From Bacillus taeanensis (lineage in GTDB: Bacteria; Bacillota; Bacilli; Bacillales; UBA6769): a stretch of 64,000 nt of DNA. The stretch spans positions 1-64,000 of the forward strand of contig NZ_QOCW01000006.1 in assembly GCF_003318295.1 (NCBI RefSeq), read 5' to 3'. This document shows, one piece after another, positions 18,742-26,561 of the stretch. The translations under genes were made by a program, and so were the position numbers. The notes under the pieces are model-generated. The model saw only the letters and a list, made by a program, of their open reading frames with translations, was not told the origin of the DNA and did no database searches. The first letter of the stretch is position 1, and every line of letters begins with the position of its first letter.

Positions 18742-20220
18742 TTAAAGCTTGCGCATATTTCTTCTTCGTGGAGAGTTCCACAAAGTTTTCAATGGAGCAC
18801 GAACGAAGATATCAAGCAGCAGCTTTGGTCTAAATGGAGTTAATGGACTAAAGTACGGCTGTCCTAACGACCTTAAATGCGATAAATGCAGCATAATAAG
18901 CAGGAAACCAATCATAATTCCAAATCCGCCTAATACAGCAGCTAAAACCATCAGCGGGAATTGAAGAAGTCGAATACCGATCGCGATACTATATTGAGGC
19001 ATCGCAAACGAAGCAATACCCGTTAATGCGACTAAAATAACAATCGATGGAGAAGCGATATTTGCATTAATGGCGGCATCCCCAATAATCAACGCTCCAA
19101 CAATACTTACCGCAGATCCAACCGGTTTTGGTAAACGAATACCGGCTTCTCTTAGTAATTCAAAGAAAAAAATCATAATCAATGCTTCAATAAAAGCTGG
19201 GAAAGGGATTCCTTCCCGTGTATCAAGAATGGCCATTAAAAGATTTGTCGGTATTAATTCAGGATGAAAAGTCGTTAATGCAATAAAAACACTTGGTAAT
19301 GTTAAAGCCATAAAAAATGCCGCAATCCTTAACAAGCGAATAAATGATGAGAATATTACGCGATGGTAATAATCTTCACTTGCTTGAAAAAATTCTGTAA
19401 AAAGGCCAGGACAAATTAAAATCGTTCCCGTCCCCTGTACCAGAACGATAATTTTCCCTTCTAATAAACTGGCAACAGCTACATCAGGACGTTCAGTAGA
19501 TCGATGCTGCGGAAATGGTGAATAGGTTGAGTCTTCAATTAATTCTTCCACATATGCGGTTTCCAAAATATCTCCTTCTTTAGCAGCATCAACTCTTTTT
19601 TTTAATTCCGTTAAAGTTGCATCATCAACTGCTCCCTCAAGATAACCAACCGCGATCTCCGTCTTGGTAGTCCCTCCTGCTATAAATTTCTCAATTTTAA
19701 AATGCGGGTTTTGTAACCTTGCCCGGAGCAAGCCTATATTTCTTTGCAGCTGTTCAACTGTCCCTTCACGGGGCCCTTTAACAACTGATTCTGATAAAGG
19801 TTCACTAACCTGCCGCATTTCAACCTGACTCGCTTGAGCATAAGAGAGCACTTTGTCCCAACCATCAAAAAAGATCACAATATGTCCTTGTAAAATGTTA
19901 TTGACAGCTTTGTCGAAACGATCAACAAGTTCAGCGTTTTGAGCTGATATGCCATGTTGACTGAAAAAAGCAATAACCTCTTTAGGGGTAATCGTTGTCG
20001 CGGGACCAACTTCATGTGGTACTAAATCCTGCATTGATTCTTTCATAAAATTTATTTTTTTTCCCTGTACTAATGTCTCGAAAAAAACTGAGCAAGCGGT
20101 ATGTTTCAGGCTTGGCCCATATTGCCAAGGAAATACTTTTAAATCCTCACAATTAGAAAGAACATCTTCTAACCGCTCTCGATTTTCTGATAGTTTTTTT
20201 GAGATTGTTGTAGATTGCAT
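18742..20220 (-). CDS. gerA: Spore germinant receptor subunit A (GerAA family)
   Basis: The 492-residue protein is the first gene of the operon. The N-terminal cytoplasmic half includes GTTKTEIAVGYLEGAVDD and DSTYSPFPQHRSTERPDVAVASLLEGKIIVLVQGTG, a core GerA-family signature. The C-terminal half has about five TM segments, with EALIMIFFFELLREAGIRLPKPVGSAVSIVGALIIGDAA. A subunits form the receptor ring that works as a germinant-gated channel with B and C. Length is normal. A promoter (probably forespore-specific sigma-G) should lie in 20222-20300, but I could not assign boxes with confidence. Confidence 0.93.
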   Translation of the reverse strand: MQSTTISKKLSENRERLEDVLSNCEDLKVFPWQYGPSLKHTACSVFFETLVQGKKINFMKESMQDLVPHEVGPATTITPKEVIAFFSQHGISAQNAELVDRFDKAVNNILQGHIVIFFDGWDKVLSYAQASQVEMRQVSEPLSESVVKGPREGTVEQLQRNIGLLRARLQNPHFKIEKFIAGGTTKTEIAVGYLEGAVDDATLTELKKRVDAAKEGDILETAYVEELIEDSTYSPFPQHRSTERPDVAVASLLEGKIIVLVQGTGTILICPGLFTEFFQASEDYYHRVIFSSFIRLLRIAAFFMALTLPSVFIALTTFHPELIPTNLLMAILDTREGIPFPAFIEALIMIFFFELLREAGIRLPKPVGSAVSIVGALIIGDAAINANIASPSIVILVALTGIASFAMPQYSIAIGIRLLQFPLMVLAAVLGGFGIMIGFLLIMLHLSHLRSLGQPYFSPLTPFRPKLLLDIFVRAPLKTLWNSPRRRNMRKL

Positions 20221-20308
20221 AACAGTAACCTCATTTTTATTTTAGAAGCAGTATTGACAAGTTTTCATGAAGTTAAGCATTTCAAGGAGTGAAATTTCAT
20301 TAATAAAT

Positions 20309-20345
20309 AAAAGGATACATGCCATAAGCCCGGCTGTACCCTTTT
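20309..20345 (-). terminator. Terminator of the aromatic-type operon
   Basis: AAAAGGATACA (20309-20319) pairs with TGTACCCTTTT (20335-20345) with one G-U. On the minus strand the stem is followed by ATTTATTAAT. It lies 10 bp after the stop of the last gene. Confidence 0.65.
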
Positions 20346-20354
20346 ATACTTTCA

Positions 20355-21134
20355 CTATTTCACTTGAAAAGATATCTCTCCCATGCCCCCAAACTTTGCT
20401 GTAATATGATCTCCTTTATGCAGCAAGACCGCTTCTGTTATTGCGCCGGTTAAGATGATTGAACCTTTTCGAATTTTTCCTTTTCCACTGCCAGCCATCA
20501 TATTAGCTAACATCGCTGCAGAAACTGCGGGATTTCCTAAAACGGCTGAGCTTACTCCATCTGCTGCTAAATCACCATTTATCTTCATCTTAACTTCCAC
20601 AGCATCAACTTCAAAATCATGAGGATTAAACAACTTATCTCCAAAAACTACCCTAGATGCAGACGTATTATCTGCGACAACATCCGGAAGTGTAAATTTA
20701 AAATTTTCATAGCGACTATCGATAATTTCAAGCACTGGTAAAATTGATTTCGTCTTTTTCAACACCTGCTCACCAGTAATCCCCGGGCCTTCTATATCCT
20801 CACCAAGAATAAAGGCAATTTCAGCCTCCACTTTTGGATGAATCAACTCTTCTTTAATGATCTGACCTTGGTTAGGAACGTTCATATAATCAAACACATA
20901 CCCGTAAATCGGTTCATTAACGTTCATTTGTTTCATTTTTGCCTGACTCGTTAATCCCATTTTATATGCAAAAATGTTATAACCTAATTCTTCTTTTATT
21001 TTGACTAATTCCTTTTGTACAGCGTATCCATTGGATAAATTAAAATTTGGATAGTTATCGGTAATACAAGATACCGGCTGCTTTCTCTCTTCAGCTTCTA
21101 CTAAATATTCCGCAAGCGCTCTATAATTAAACAC
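20355..21134 (-). CDS. 4-oxalocrotonate decarboxylase / 2-keto-4-pentenoate hydratase family enzyme
   Basis: The 259-residue protein belongs to the FAH-like hydratase/decarboxylase group (MhpD, DmpE, DmpH/XylI). Family features are FAYKMGLTSQAKMKQMNVNEPIYGYVFDYM, the metal-binding HPKVEAEIAFILGEDIEGPG segment (E103, E105 region) and VLEIIDSRYENFKF. These enzymes act in meta-cleavage of catechols. With a 4-oxalocrotonate tautomerase immediately upstream, decarboxylase (4-OD) activity is the more likely choice, but the hydratase is nearly indistinguishable by eye. The usual partner hydratase, aldolase and acylating aldehyde dehydrogenase are missing, so the pathway here is incomplete or specialised. 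Confidence 0.82.
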   Translation of the reverse strand: MFNYRALAEYLVEAEERKQPVSCITDNYPNFNLSNGYAVQKELVKIKEELGYNIFAYKMGLTSQAKMKQMNVNEPIYGYVFDYMNVPNQGQIIKEELIHPKVEAEIAFILGEDIEGPGITGEQVLKKTKSILPVLEIIDSRYENFKFTLPDVVADNTSASRVVFGDKLFNPHDFEVDAVEVKMKINGDLAADGVSSAVLGNPAVSAAMLANMMAGSGKGKIRKGSIILTGAITEAVLLHKGDHITAKFGGMGEISFQVK

Positions 21135-21137
21135 TAT

Positions 21138-21338
21138 TTACTCCTCCTGTTCCTCTATCTCACTTTTTAGCTTATCTCCTACCGCAAAATGATTTTTCGG
21201 CACTTGATTTACAATAACGCGAACACTGGACAGCGGTACATGAAGCGACTCATGAACAGTATGTGCGACACGGCGGATACAGTGTTCAATTGTTTTCTGA
21301 TCCCGTCCCTCAAGCATCGTAATTTGAATAATAGGCAT
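21138..21338 (-). CDS. 4-oxalocrotonate tautomerase family protein
   Basis: The 66-residue protein starts MPIIQITMLEGRDQ. The Pro after Met becomes the catalytic N-terminal base, and Arg12 corresponds to the conserved substrate arginine (Arg11 after Met removal). It has the usual tautomerase size and VRVIVNQVPKNHFAVGD. It converts 2-hydroxymuconate to 2-oxo-3-hexenedioate in meta-cleavage pathways. It sits 3 bp before the 4-OD-like gene. Confidence 0.85.
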   Translation of the reverse strand: MPIIQITMLEGRDQKTIEHCIRRVAHTVHESLHVPLSSVRVIVNQVPKNHFAVGDKLKSEIEEQEE

Positions 21339-21444
21339 TTTTTTCTTCCCTTCTGTAATTTTTCTTTTATTAAGAAGAAAAGAGGCTGACCCAAAAGTAT
21401 CGAGCCAACCTCCCTATAACATAGTTTTTATTCTACTCTAAAAA

Positions 21445-21873
21445 CTATTTTGCTAATGACGCACGGCCATTTTCCTGCTCTTTAAAAATCACTTGATCAA
21501 CTGCATATGCTTTTGATCCATTTACTGCAATAAAGATTGCCATTGCTAAAAACGCCAGATCTAATTCATATCCTGCCATTTGACCATTTCCTAAAAAGCC
21601 GACAGCTAATTTTACTTTAAAGATTGCTCCAACCATTACGACAGCGAGTAAACCTGAAATAACTCTACTAAATAAACCAATAACCAACATAATTCCGCCA
21701 ACTAATTCTATAAGTGCAACAGCATAAGCTAAAAATCCCGGTAGACCGATGCTTCCAAACCAACCAGCGATATTCTCAATTCCGCCTTGGAACTTTACCA
21801 ATCCGTGAATAAAGAAACTAATTCCTAAAACCACTCTTAACAGTAATGTACTTGCTTCAAATTTGTTTACCAT
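21445..21873 (-). CDS. DoxX-family membrane protein
   Basis: The 142-residue protein has four TM segments and DoxX features: RVVLGISFFIHGLVKFQGG, then IAGWFGSIGLPGFLAYAVALIELVGGIMLVIGL. DoxX proteins are found beside quinone- and thiol-stress genes; the MhqP/CatD members of Bacillus act with dioxygenases in quinone resistance. The neighbours here are a dioxygenase and an MhqD-like hydrolase, which makes a catechol/quinone role the best guess. RBS GGAGG before the ATG. A 106-bp gap separates it from the tautomerase gene. Confidence 0.85.
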   Translation of the reverse strand: MVNKFEASTLLLRVVLGISFFIHGLVKFQGGIENIAGWFGSIGLPGFLAYAVALIELVGGIMLVIGLFSRVISGLLAVVMVGAIFKVKLAVGFLGNGQMAGYELDLAFLAMAIFIAVNGSKAYAVDQVIFKEQENGRASLAK

Positions 21874-21939
21874 TTTTTCTTACCTCCAAAATAAATTTTT
21901 TATTTAAATAATTAATAATAAACTAAATTTAAGTGAGTA

Positions 21940-22722
21940 TTACCCAAACTGCCAAACACTATGACTAAGGTTTCCATAGCGAAAACTGCGGTGAAGTAAC
22001 TTCCCCGTTTGTTCTTTGTCTGCTGCCCCCATCGCATAGAAAATCGGAATAAAGTGTTCATTTCCATAGCGCGGTACAGCTAATTCAGCAGACGGAGCTA
22101 ATGAGTTATACTTAAAAAGTGCGTCTAAATCCCAATGATTTAAACGGCTCTCCAGCCACTCATCAAATTCGAGTGCCCATTGATCAACTGCTCCATGGTC
22201 GTTCCCCATCTTTACAACTCTTAAGTTATGCACGGTTCCCCCGCTGCCGATTATTAAAATATCTTTTTCTCTTAATGCTGCTAACGACTTCCCAATGTTG
22301 TACTGCTCCTCAGGTGAAAGATTAGGATTGACTGACATTGAAATAACTGGAATATCAGCGTTCGGATAAAGCATTCTAAGCACTACCCAGGCACCATGAT
22401 CAAGACCGCGGTTTGTATCTACTTCATATGAAACTCCTTGTTGGATAAATAATTCTTCAATTTCCCTTGAAATTTCCTTGCTGCCCTTTGCTCGATATTG
22501 AATGCGATATAAGGCTTCAGGAAATCCTCCAAAATCATAAATTGTTTTATATTCCTCAATATCACTCACTTTTTGAACGTTTGATTCCCAATGAGCTGAA
22601 AAGAGAACAATTGCTTTTGGCTTCGGCAATGTGCGCCCTAATTCTGATAAAAACTGTGTATATTCATTATCCTCAATCGCGAGCAGCGGTGCCCCATGTG
22701 CGATGAAAAAAGATGGTAACAT
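21940..22722 (-). CDS. LigB/DODA-type extradiol dioxygenase
   Basis: The 260-residue protein belongs to the class III extradiol ring-cleavage family (DODA/YgiD). Metal ligands are visible: His9 in FFIAHGAP and His44 in FSAHWES. RGLDHGAWVVLRMLYPNADIPV and GSGGTVHNLR follow, and a conserved His lies in PRYGNEHFIPIFYA. YgiD/DODA proteins bind Zn or Fe and cleave catechols such as L-DOPA. Place in the operon: after the hydrolase, before doxX. Strong AAGGAGG RBS. Substrate is unknown. Confidence 0.87.
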   Translation of the reverse strand: MLPSFFIAHGAPLLAIEDNEYTQFLSELGRTLPKPKAIVLFSAHWESNVQKVSDIEEYKTIYDFGGFPEALYRIQYRAKGSKEISREIEELFIQQGVSYEVDTNRGLDHGAWVVLRMLYPNADIPVISMSVNPNLSPEEQYNIGKSLAALREKDILIIGSGGTVHNLRVVKMGNDHGAVDQWALEFDEWLESRLNHWDLDALFKYNSLAPSAELAVPRYGNEHFIPIFYAMGAADKEQTGKLLHRSFRYGNLSHSVWQFG

Positions 22723-22755
22723 GCGTTTGAAACCTCCTTATTTTTTCCATTTCCT

Positions 22756-23400
22756 TTACTTTTCCAAATTTTCTAACAACCAACTTGTAAAATTTTGTTG
22801 ATTTTCTAATGAAACTGTATGTCCTTCTTGATAAGTTTGGAAGGTTACTTGTGCACCGAACTTTTCAAAGAATTCCTTGCTTTCTACTCCCCACTCAAAT
22901 GGCAAAATGTTATCAAATTGACCATGAGAGATAAACAATGAAAGATGATCAACAGATTTCATCTTGTATTCTTCTTTAACGAACCTTGGAATATACCCAC
23001 TAAGAGCTATAATTCCTTTGATTCGATTTCCTAATGTTAAGCCGAGCGTCATGGAAACAATCGCTCCTTGGCTAAATCCAAGCAAATACAAGCGATTATG
23101 ATCTAATGAATATTCGTTAGATGCATAATCAATAAAGCTGGTTAGCTGTCTAATTCCCTGATCAAATACTTCTCTGTGTGGCTTTCCATATCCTTGAATC
23201 GTAAAATATGAAAAGCCCGGCGGTTGAGAGAGATGACCACGAACACTAAAAATAAAAAATTTATCTTCTAATCCTTCTACTAGTGAAAGCATATTTTGTT
23301 CATTACTGCCAATTCCATGCATCACAAATAGTGCTGGATATGTTTTATTAGGATCGATTTGAGACGGTTTACGGAGTTCATAAATCATCGGCGAACTCAT
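22756..23400 (-). CDS. Alpha/beta hydrolase of the phospholipase/carboxylesterase group (MhqD-like)
   Basis: The 214-residue protein shows LFVMHGIGSNEQNMLSL (oxyanion loop), the nucleophile elbow GFSQGAIVS, an acid region SHGQFDNILPFEWG and a C-terminal QEGHTVS His. This is the full catalytic triad of the YodD/MhqD carboxylesterase group. I chose the ATG at 23400, 8 nt after GGAGG; an upstream start would overlap that RBS. It is the first gene of the hydrolase-dioxygenase-DoxX-tautomerase-decarboxylase operon and is divergent from the XRE-cupin regulator. Confidence 0.86.
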   Translation of the reverse strand: MSSPMIYELRKPSQIDPNKTYPALFVMHGIGSNEQNMLSLVEGLEDKFFIFSVRGHLSQPPGFSYFTIQGYGKPHREVFDQGIRQLTSFIDYASNEYSLDHNRLYLLGFSQGAIVSMTLGLTLGNRIKGIIALSGYIPRFVKEEYKMKSVDHLSLFISHGQFDNILPFEWGVESKEFFEKFGAQVTFQTYQEGHTVSLENQQNFTSWLLENLEK

Positions 23401-23648
23401 AGCTGTATCCTCCATTCTTTTTTATCGTTAGTTATTTTATCTATATGAACCAAACTCATCAAATGTTTTCTAATATAAATAAAAAGTTCATATTATGAAA
23501 CTAAAGGGCAAAAAAATATATTTTACCGCTTTATTTTTACATATGAATATTTGTTACTTATAAGATAACAAAGGGATTCTGGATTGTCAACAGTTTTTTT
23601 GCTAATATATAAACATGTTTCTTATTAGAAAACAACGAGGTGATTATA

Positions 23649-24188
23649 CTGAATATCGGAACAAAAATTCGCGCGATCAGAAATCGAAAGAAATTTACAA
23701 TAGCGCAAATGTGTGAAGCAACAGGACTTTCTAAAGGATTTATAAGCAATGTTGAAAATAATAATACGTCTCCATCAATTAATACTCTTCAAACAATTGC
23801 AGAATTTCTAGGAGTTCCTTTGCCTTATTTATTGTTAGAAAAAAAACAGCATATGCGTGTTGTTAGAAAAAATGCGAGAACAACTAGTTCGCATAATAAC
23901 TTAAAAGTTGAGCATTTAACTTCAAAGGGCGGGCTAAGAATGATGATTGTTGAAATGCCCCCGGGAACTTCAATTGGAGAACCTCATACACATGAAGGTG
24001 AAGAATGTCATTTAGTATTGGAAGGAACAATTCTTGCTGAACAGGGAGAAGATTCCGCTATTCTCGAAGAAGGCGATTCTTTCAGCTGGAATGCGAGTGT
24101 CCCTCACTTCGTAAAAAATATCGGCGATGAAAAAGCGGTTGTGTTAATTTCCATTCATTCAGATACAGAATTAAATGACATTTTATAA
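23649..24188 (+). CDS. XRE-family regulator with cupin domain, probable CTG start
   Basis: The protein has an N-terminal XRE helix-turn-helix (IGTKIRAIRNRKKFTIAQMCEATGLSKGFISNVENNNTSPSINTL) and a C-terminal cupin (MPPGTSIGEPHTHEGEECHLVLEG, then VPHFVKN), about 179 residues. The only strong RBS, GAGGTGA (23637-23643), overlaps the in-frame GTG at 23640 and lies 5 nt before a CTG at 23649. I therefore take CTG as start, giving the usual MNIGTKIR N-terminus; GTG remains the alternative. XRE-cupin proteins usually control the adjacent catabolic operon, here the divergent hydrolase-dioxygenase operon. Confidence 0.82.
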   Translation: MNIGTKIRAIRNRKKFTIAQMCEATGLSKGFISNVENNNTSPSINTLQTIAEFLGVPLPYLLLEKKQHMRVVRKNARTTSSHNNLKVEHLTSKGGLRMMIVEMPPGTSIGEPHTHEGEECHLVLEGTILAEQGEDSAILEEGDSFSWNASVPHFVKNIGDEKAVVLISIHSDTELNDIL

Positions 24189-24202
24189 TCTGCTTCCTAT
24201 TA

Positions 24203-24239
24203 AGCCAAATTCCAGTACCTAAAGGAATTTGGCTATTTT
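24203..24239 (+). terminator. Terminator after the XRE-cupin gene
   Basis: AGCCAAATTCC (24203-24213) pairs with GGAATTTGGCT (24224-24234), followed by ATTTTTAG. Confidence 0.85.
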
Positions 24240-24251
24240 TAGTTTCTCGAT

Positions 24252-26555
24252 TCATTTTAATTGCTGAATAATATAATCAGCCGTTCGAATGGCTAATGCT
24301 GTAGTTGTTAAGGTAGGATTAGCTCCAAGCGTTGGAAGTACGCTGTTATCTGCCACATAGAGCCCCTTGAGGCCATGGATTTGCCCGAAGCGATTGACAG
24401 CAGAGGTAGACGGATGATCGCCCATTCGGCATGTACCTGCTTCATGGTTATCATCTCCCGGAGACCTTAAATAAATGTTAGATGTTTCGATTACCTCTAG
24501 AGATTGCATAACCCGCCTCATCCCTGAAGCCATTTGTCTAATCACCGTTTGATCTTGTTGACTGTAGTTAAAATCGATCTTAATCTCCGGTATACCGTAC
24601 GCGTCTTTTCGTTTAGGATCAAGCATGATTTTATTTTCAAAACGCGGTTCTACGTATCCATAGCCATGAAAAAGCATATTTACCTTCTCCTGAAGTTGAT
24701 GTTCTAGGCTGCCAAATTCAAGTTGATACGGGCTTTCCTTCGTATTTGGAATAAAAACAATTGTCGGACCTAAATTTTCTGGAAGTTTTTTACGATTCAA
24801 TGTTCCAATCGACCGTATAGCAGAGTGATCGATTAAATAATGACCGATAGCTTCCCCAGGAATATCGGAGTGCATCAGTAAGCGAGGCGTCTCAAACGTG
24901 CTTGCCGACAATATAATTGTTTTTGCCTTAATCCAGTATGTTTTCTTATCAGGACTCATTACCTTCACGCCAACTGCTTTTTCGTTTTCAACAAGCACCT
25001 GCACAGCACGAGCTTCAATGGCGAGATCAATTGACTTGTAATTCATCGCTTCTGCAACGAAAAGAATCGAGCTGAAAACAGCATTAGAATGAACGTTTCC
25101 ATACTTAGTCTGTTTCATATCAATTGCCATCGGTATATTTGCTGCTTCATAAAATCCATCTTCCCACAGTCGATTTAAAAATATCGTATTAAGCGACCCC
25201 AAATAAGCAAACGATTTATTTACTTTCATAACTTGTTCAGCAATTTTATAATAAACATCCATCTCTTTTATTGTGACAGGCCATTTGGAAAGAAGGTACA
25301 ACGGCATGCGCGGACAAGCCGCTGTCCATTGCAAAGTTCTTCCCCCTAAAGCGATAATTTGTTTTGCACCGGAAAATTCAGGGAGAAACTGTCCAATTCG
25401 CTTTGTAATCTTTGATATATATTGTTCGCCGCGCTCGCCTGATAATAAAGCTAGATTTTGTATATTTGTTGGCAGTGCTAGATTTCCCGCTTCAATCATG
25501 CCTACTTTTTTCCCGTTGTTCCGCCACTTCTCACACAACCGCCATAAGGCAGCCCCTCCCCCTGCGCCGCTTCCTACAATTAATACATCATAATCTGTTT
25601 GGGCCATTTTTTCCAGCGGAGTAAGCGGAATCCAAGAATCGACTGTTTCCGATGACGTATCTGTTGAACAGGAAGGAATGAGCATCTCTTTTATGATGTG
25701 ATTAGATGAAGACTTTTTTTCTTCACTATTCATATGAGGATGTCCGCTCCACTTTAAGTCTTCTTCATCCAGCAATCTTTTTAATGCTCGTGCAGCTTCC
25801 CGGAAAAACATAGGATCAGTGAAGCCTGGTCTCCCCCTCGGTTCAATCATCATAAATCCCGCGTATTCCCTTTCTTTTAGTGCTGCCAGCAATTCTCGAA
25901 ATTGACCGTCTCCTTCTCCAGCCGGAACGACTTCTCCTGTATTAATTCTCGCATCCTTAACAGAAATAGACGCAATATACGGGGCAACATATGGATAAGC
26001 ATCTGTCATGGGCAGCACTTGTGATTGAATGAAATTTGCAGGATCAAACGAAAAACGCAGATGAGGAGAATCTATCGCCTGAAGAATATCTAAAGCGCGT
26101 TCTCCTGTATCAGCATACATCATCTTATCGTTTTCAAGCAGTAAAATGACATCTTCCTCTTCAGCAATTAAAGTGAACCTCTTAATCCGCTTTATTACTT
26201 CTTCTTTATAGAGATGAGGGGGTTTTCCTGGAGGGATAATAAAAGAAAAAATACGAATATAAGGCGTTCCAAAAAATTTCGCCAGCGAAACAGCACGCCT
26301 GAACGCTTTTAAGTGGGGTTCAAAAGGATCGGTTATCATAATTTGACCGATCGGTGAAGCGATTGAAGAAACAGCAAAACCTCGCGCATCCAGACGTTTC
26401 TTTCTGACCGCCGCCTCTTCATCGCTAAACTGCAGGACATTTTTCCCACCGACACTTCGAAGTTCTAAATAATAAATTCCTTCCGAAGCTAACACGTCCA
26501 TTTGCCCTTCTAAATCCGAAGAAATTTCATCACCAAAACCTGATAATATTATCAT
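24252..26555 (-). CDS. Fusion of sugar isomerase-like TIM barrel and GMC oxidoreductase
   Basis: One continuous 767-codon frame encodes two enzymes. Residues 1-265 are an AP-endonuclease-2-type TIM barrel (sugar phosphate isomerase/epimerase family) with likely metal ligands Glu141, Asp171 and Glu238. It is clearly homologous to the free protein at 38376-39263 (shared GF(G/S)DEISSD start, VSSIASPIG / VSSIGSPIG, YIRIFSF). Residues 320-767 are a GMC flavoprotein with FAD motif GSGAGGG (328-334) and the His704-Asn746 active-site pair in NHEAGTCRMG and GANPTLT. A low-complexity linker (about 270-310) joins them. GMC enzymes of this branch oxidise sugar hydroxyls. Inference: oxidation at C2 or C3 followed by isomerisation, epimerisation or elimination on the same protein. 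Confidence 0.85.
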   Translation of the reverse strand: MIILSGFGDEISSDLEGQMDVLASEGIYYLELRSVGGKNVLQFSDEEAAVRKKRLDARGFAVSSIASPIGQIMITDPFEPHLKAFRRAVSLAKFFGTPYIRIFSFIIPPGKPPHLYKEEVIKRIKRFTLIAEEEDVILLLENDKMMYADTGERALDILQAIDSPHLRFSFDPANFIQSQVLPMTDAYPYVAPYIASISVKDARINTGEVVPAGEGDGQFRELLAALKEREYAGFMMIEPRGRPGFTDPMFFREAARALKRLLDEEDLKWSGHPHMNSEEKKSSSNHIIKEMLIPSCSTDTSSETVDSWIPLTPLEKMAQTDYDVLIVGSGAGGGAALWRLCEKWRNNGKKVGMIEAGNLALPTNIQNLALLSGERGEQYISKITKRIGQFLPEFSGAKQIIALGGRTLQWTAACPRMPLYLLSKWPVTIKEMDVYYKIAEQVMKVNKSFAYLGSLNTIFLNRLWEDGFYEAANIPMAIDMKQTKYGNVHSNAVFSSILFVAEAMNYKSIDLAIEARAVQVLVENEKAVGVKVMSPDKKTYWIKAKTIILSASTFETPRLLMHSDIPGEAIGHYLIDHSAIRSIGTLNRKKLPENLGPTIVFIPNTKESPYQLEFGSLEHQLQEKVNMLFHGYGYVEPRFENKIMLDPKRKDAYGIPEIKIDFNYSQQDQTVIRQMASGMRRVMQSLEVIETSNIYLRSPGDDNHEAGTCRMGDHPSTSAVNRFGQIHGLKGLYVADNSVLPTLGANPTLTTTALAIRTADYIIQQLK

Positions 26556-26561
26556 AGCAGC

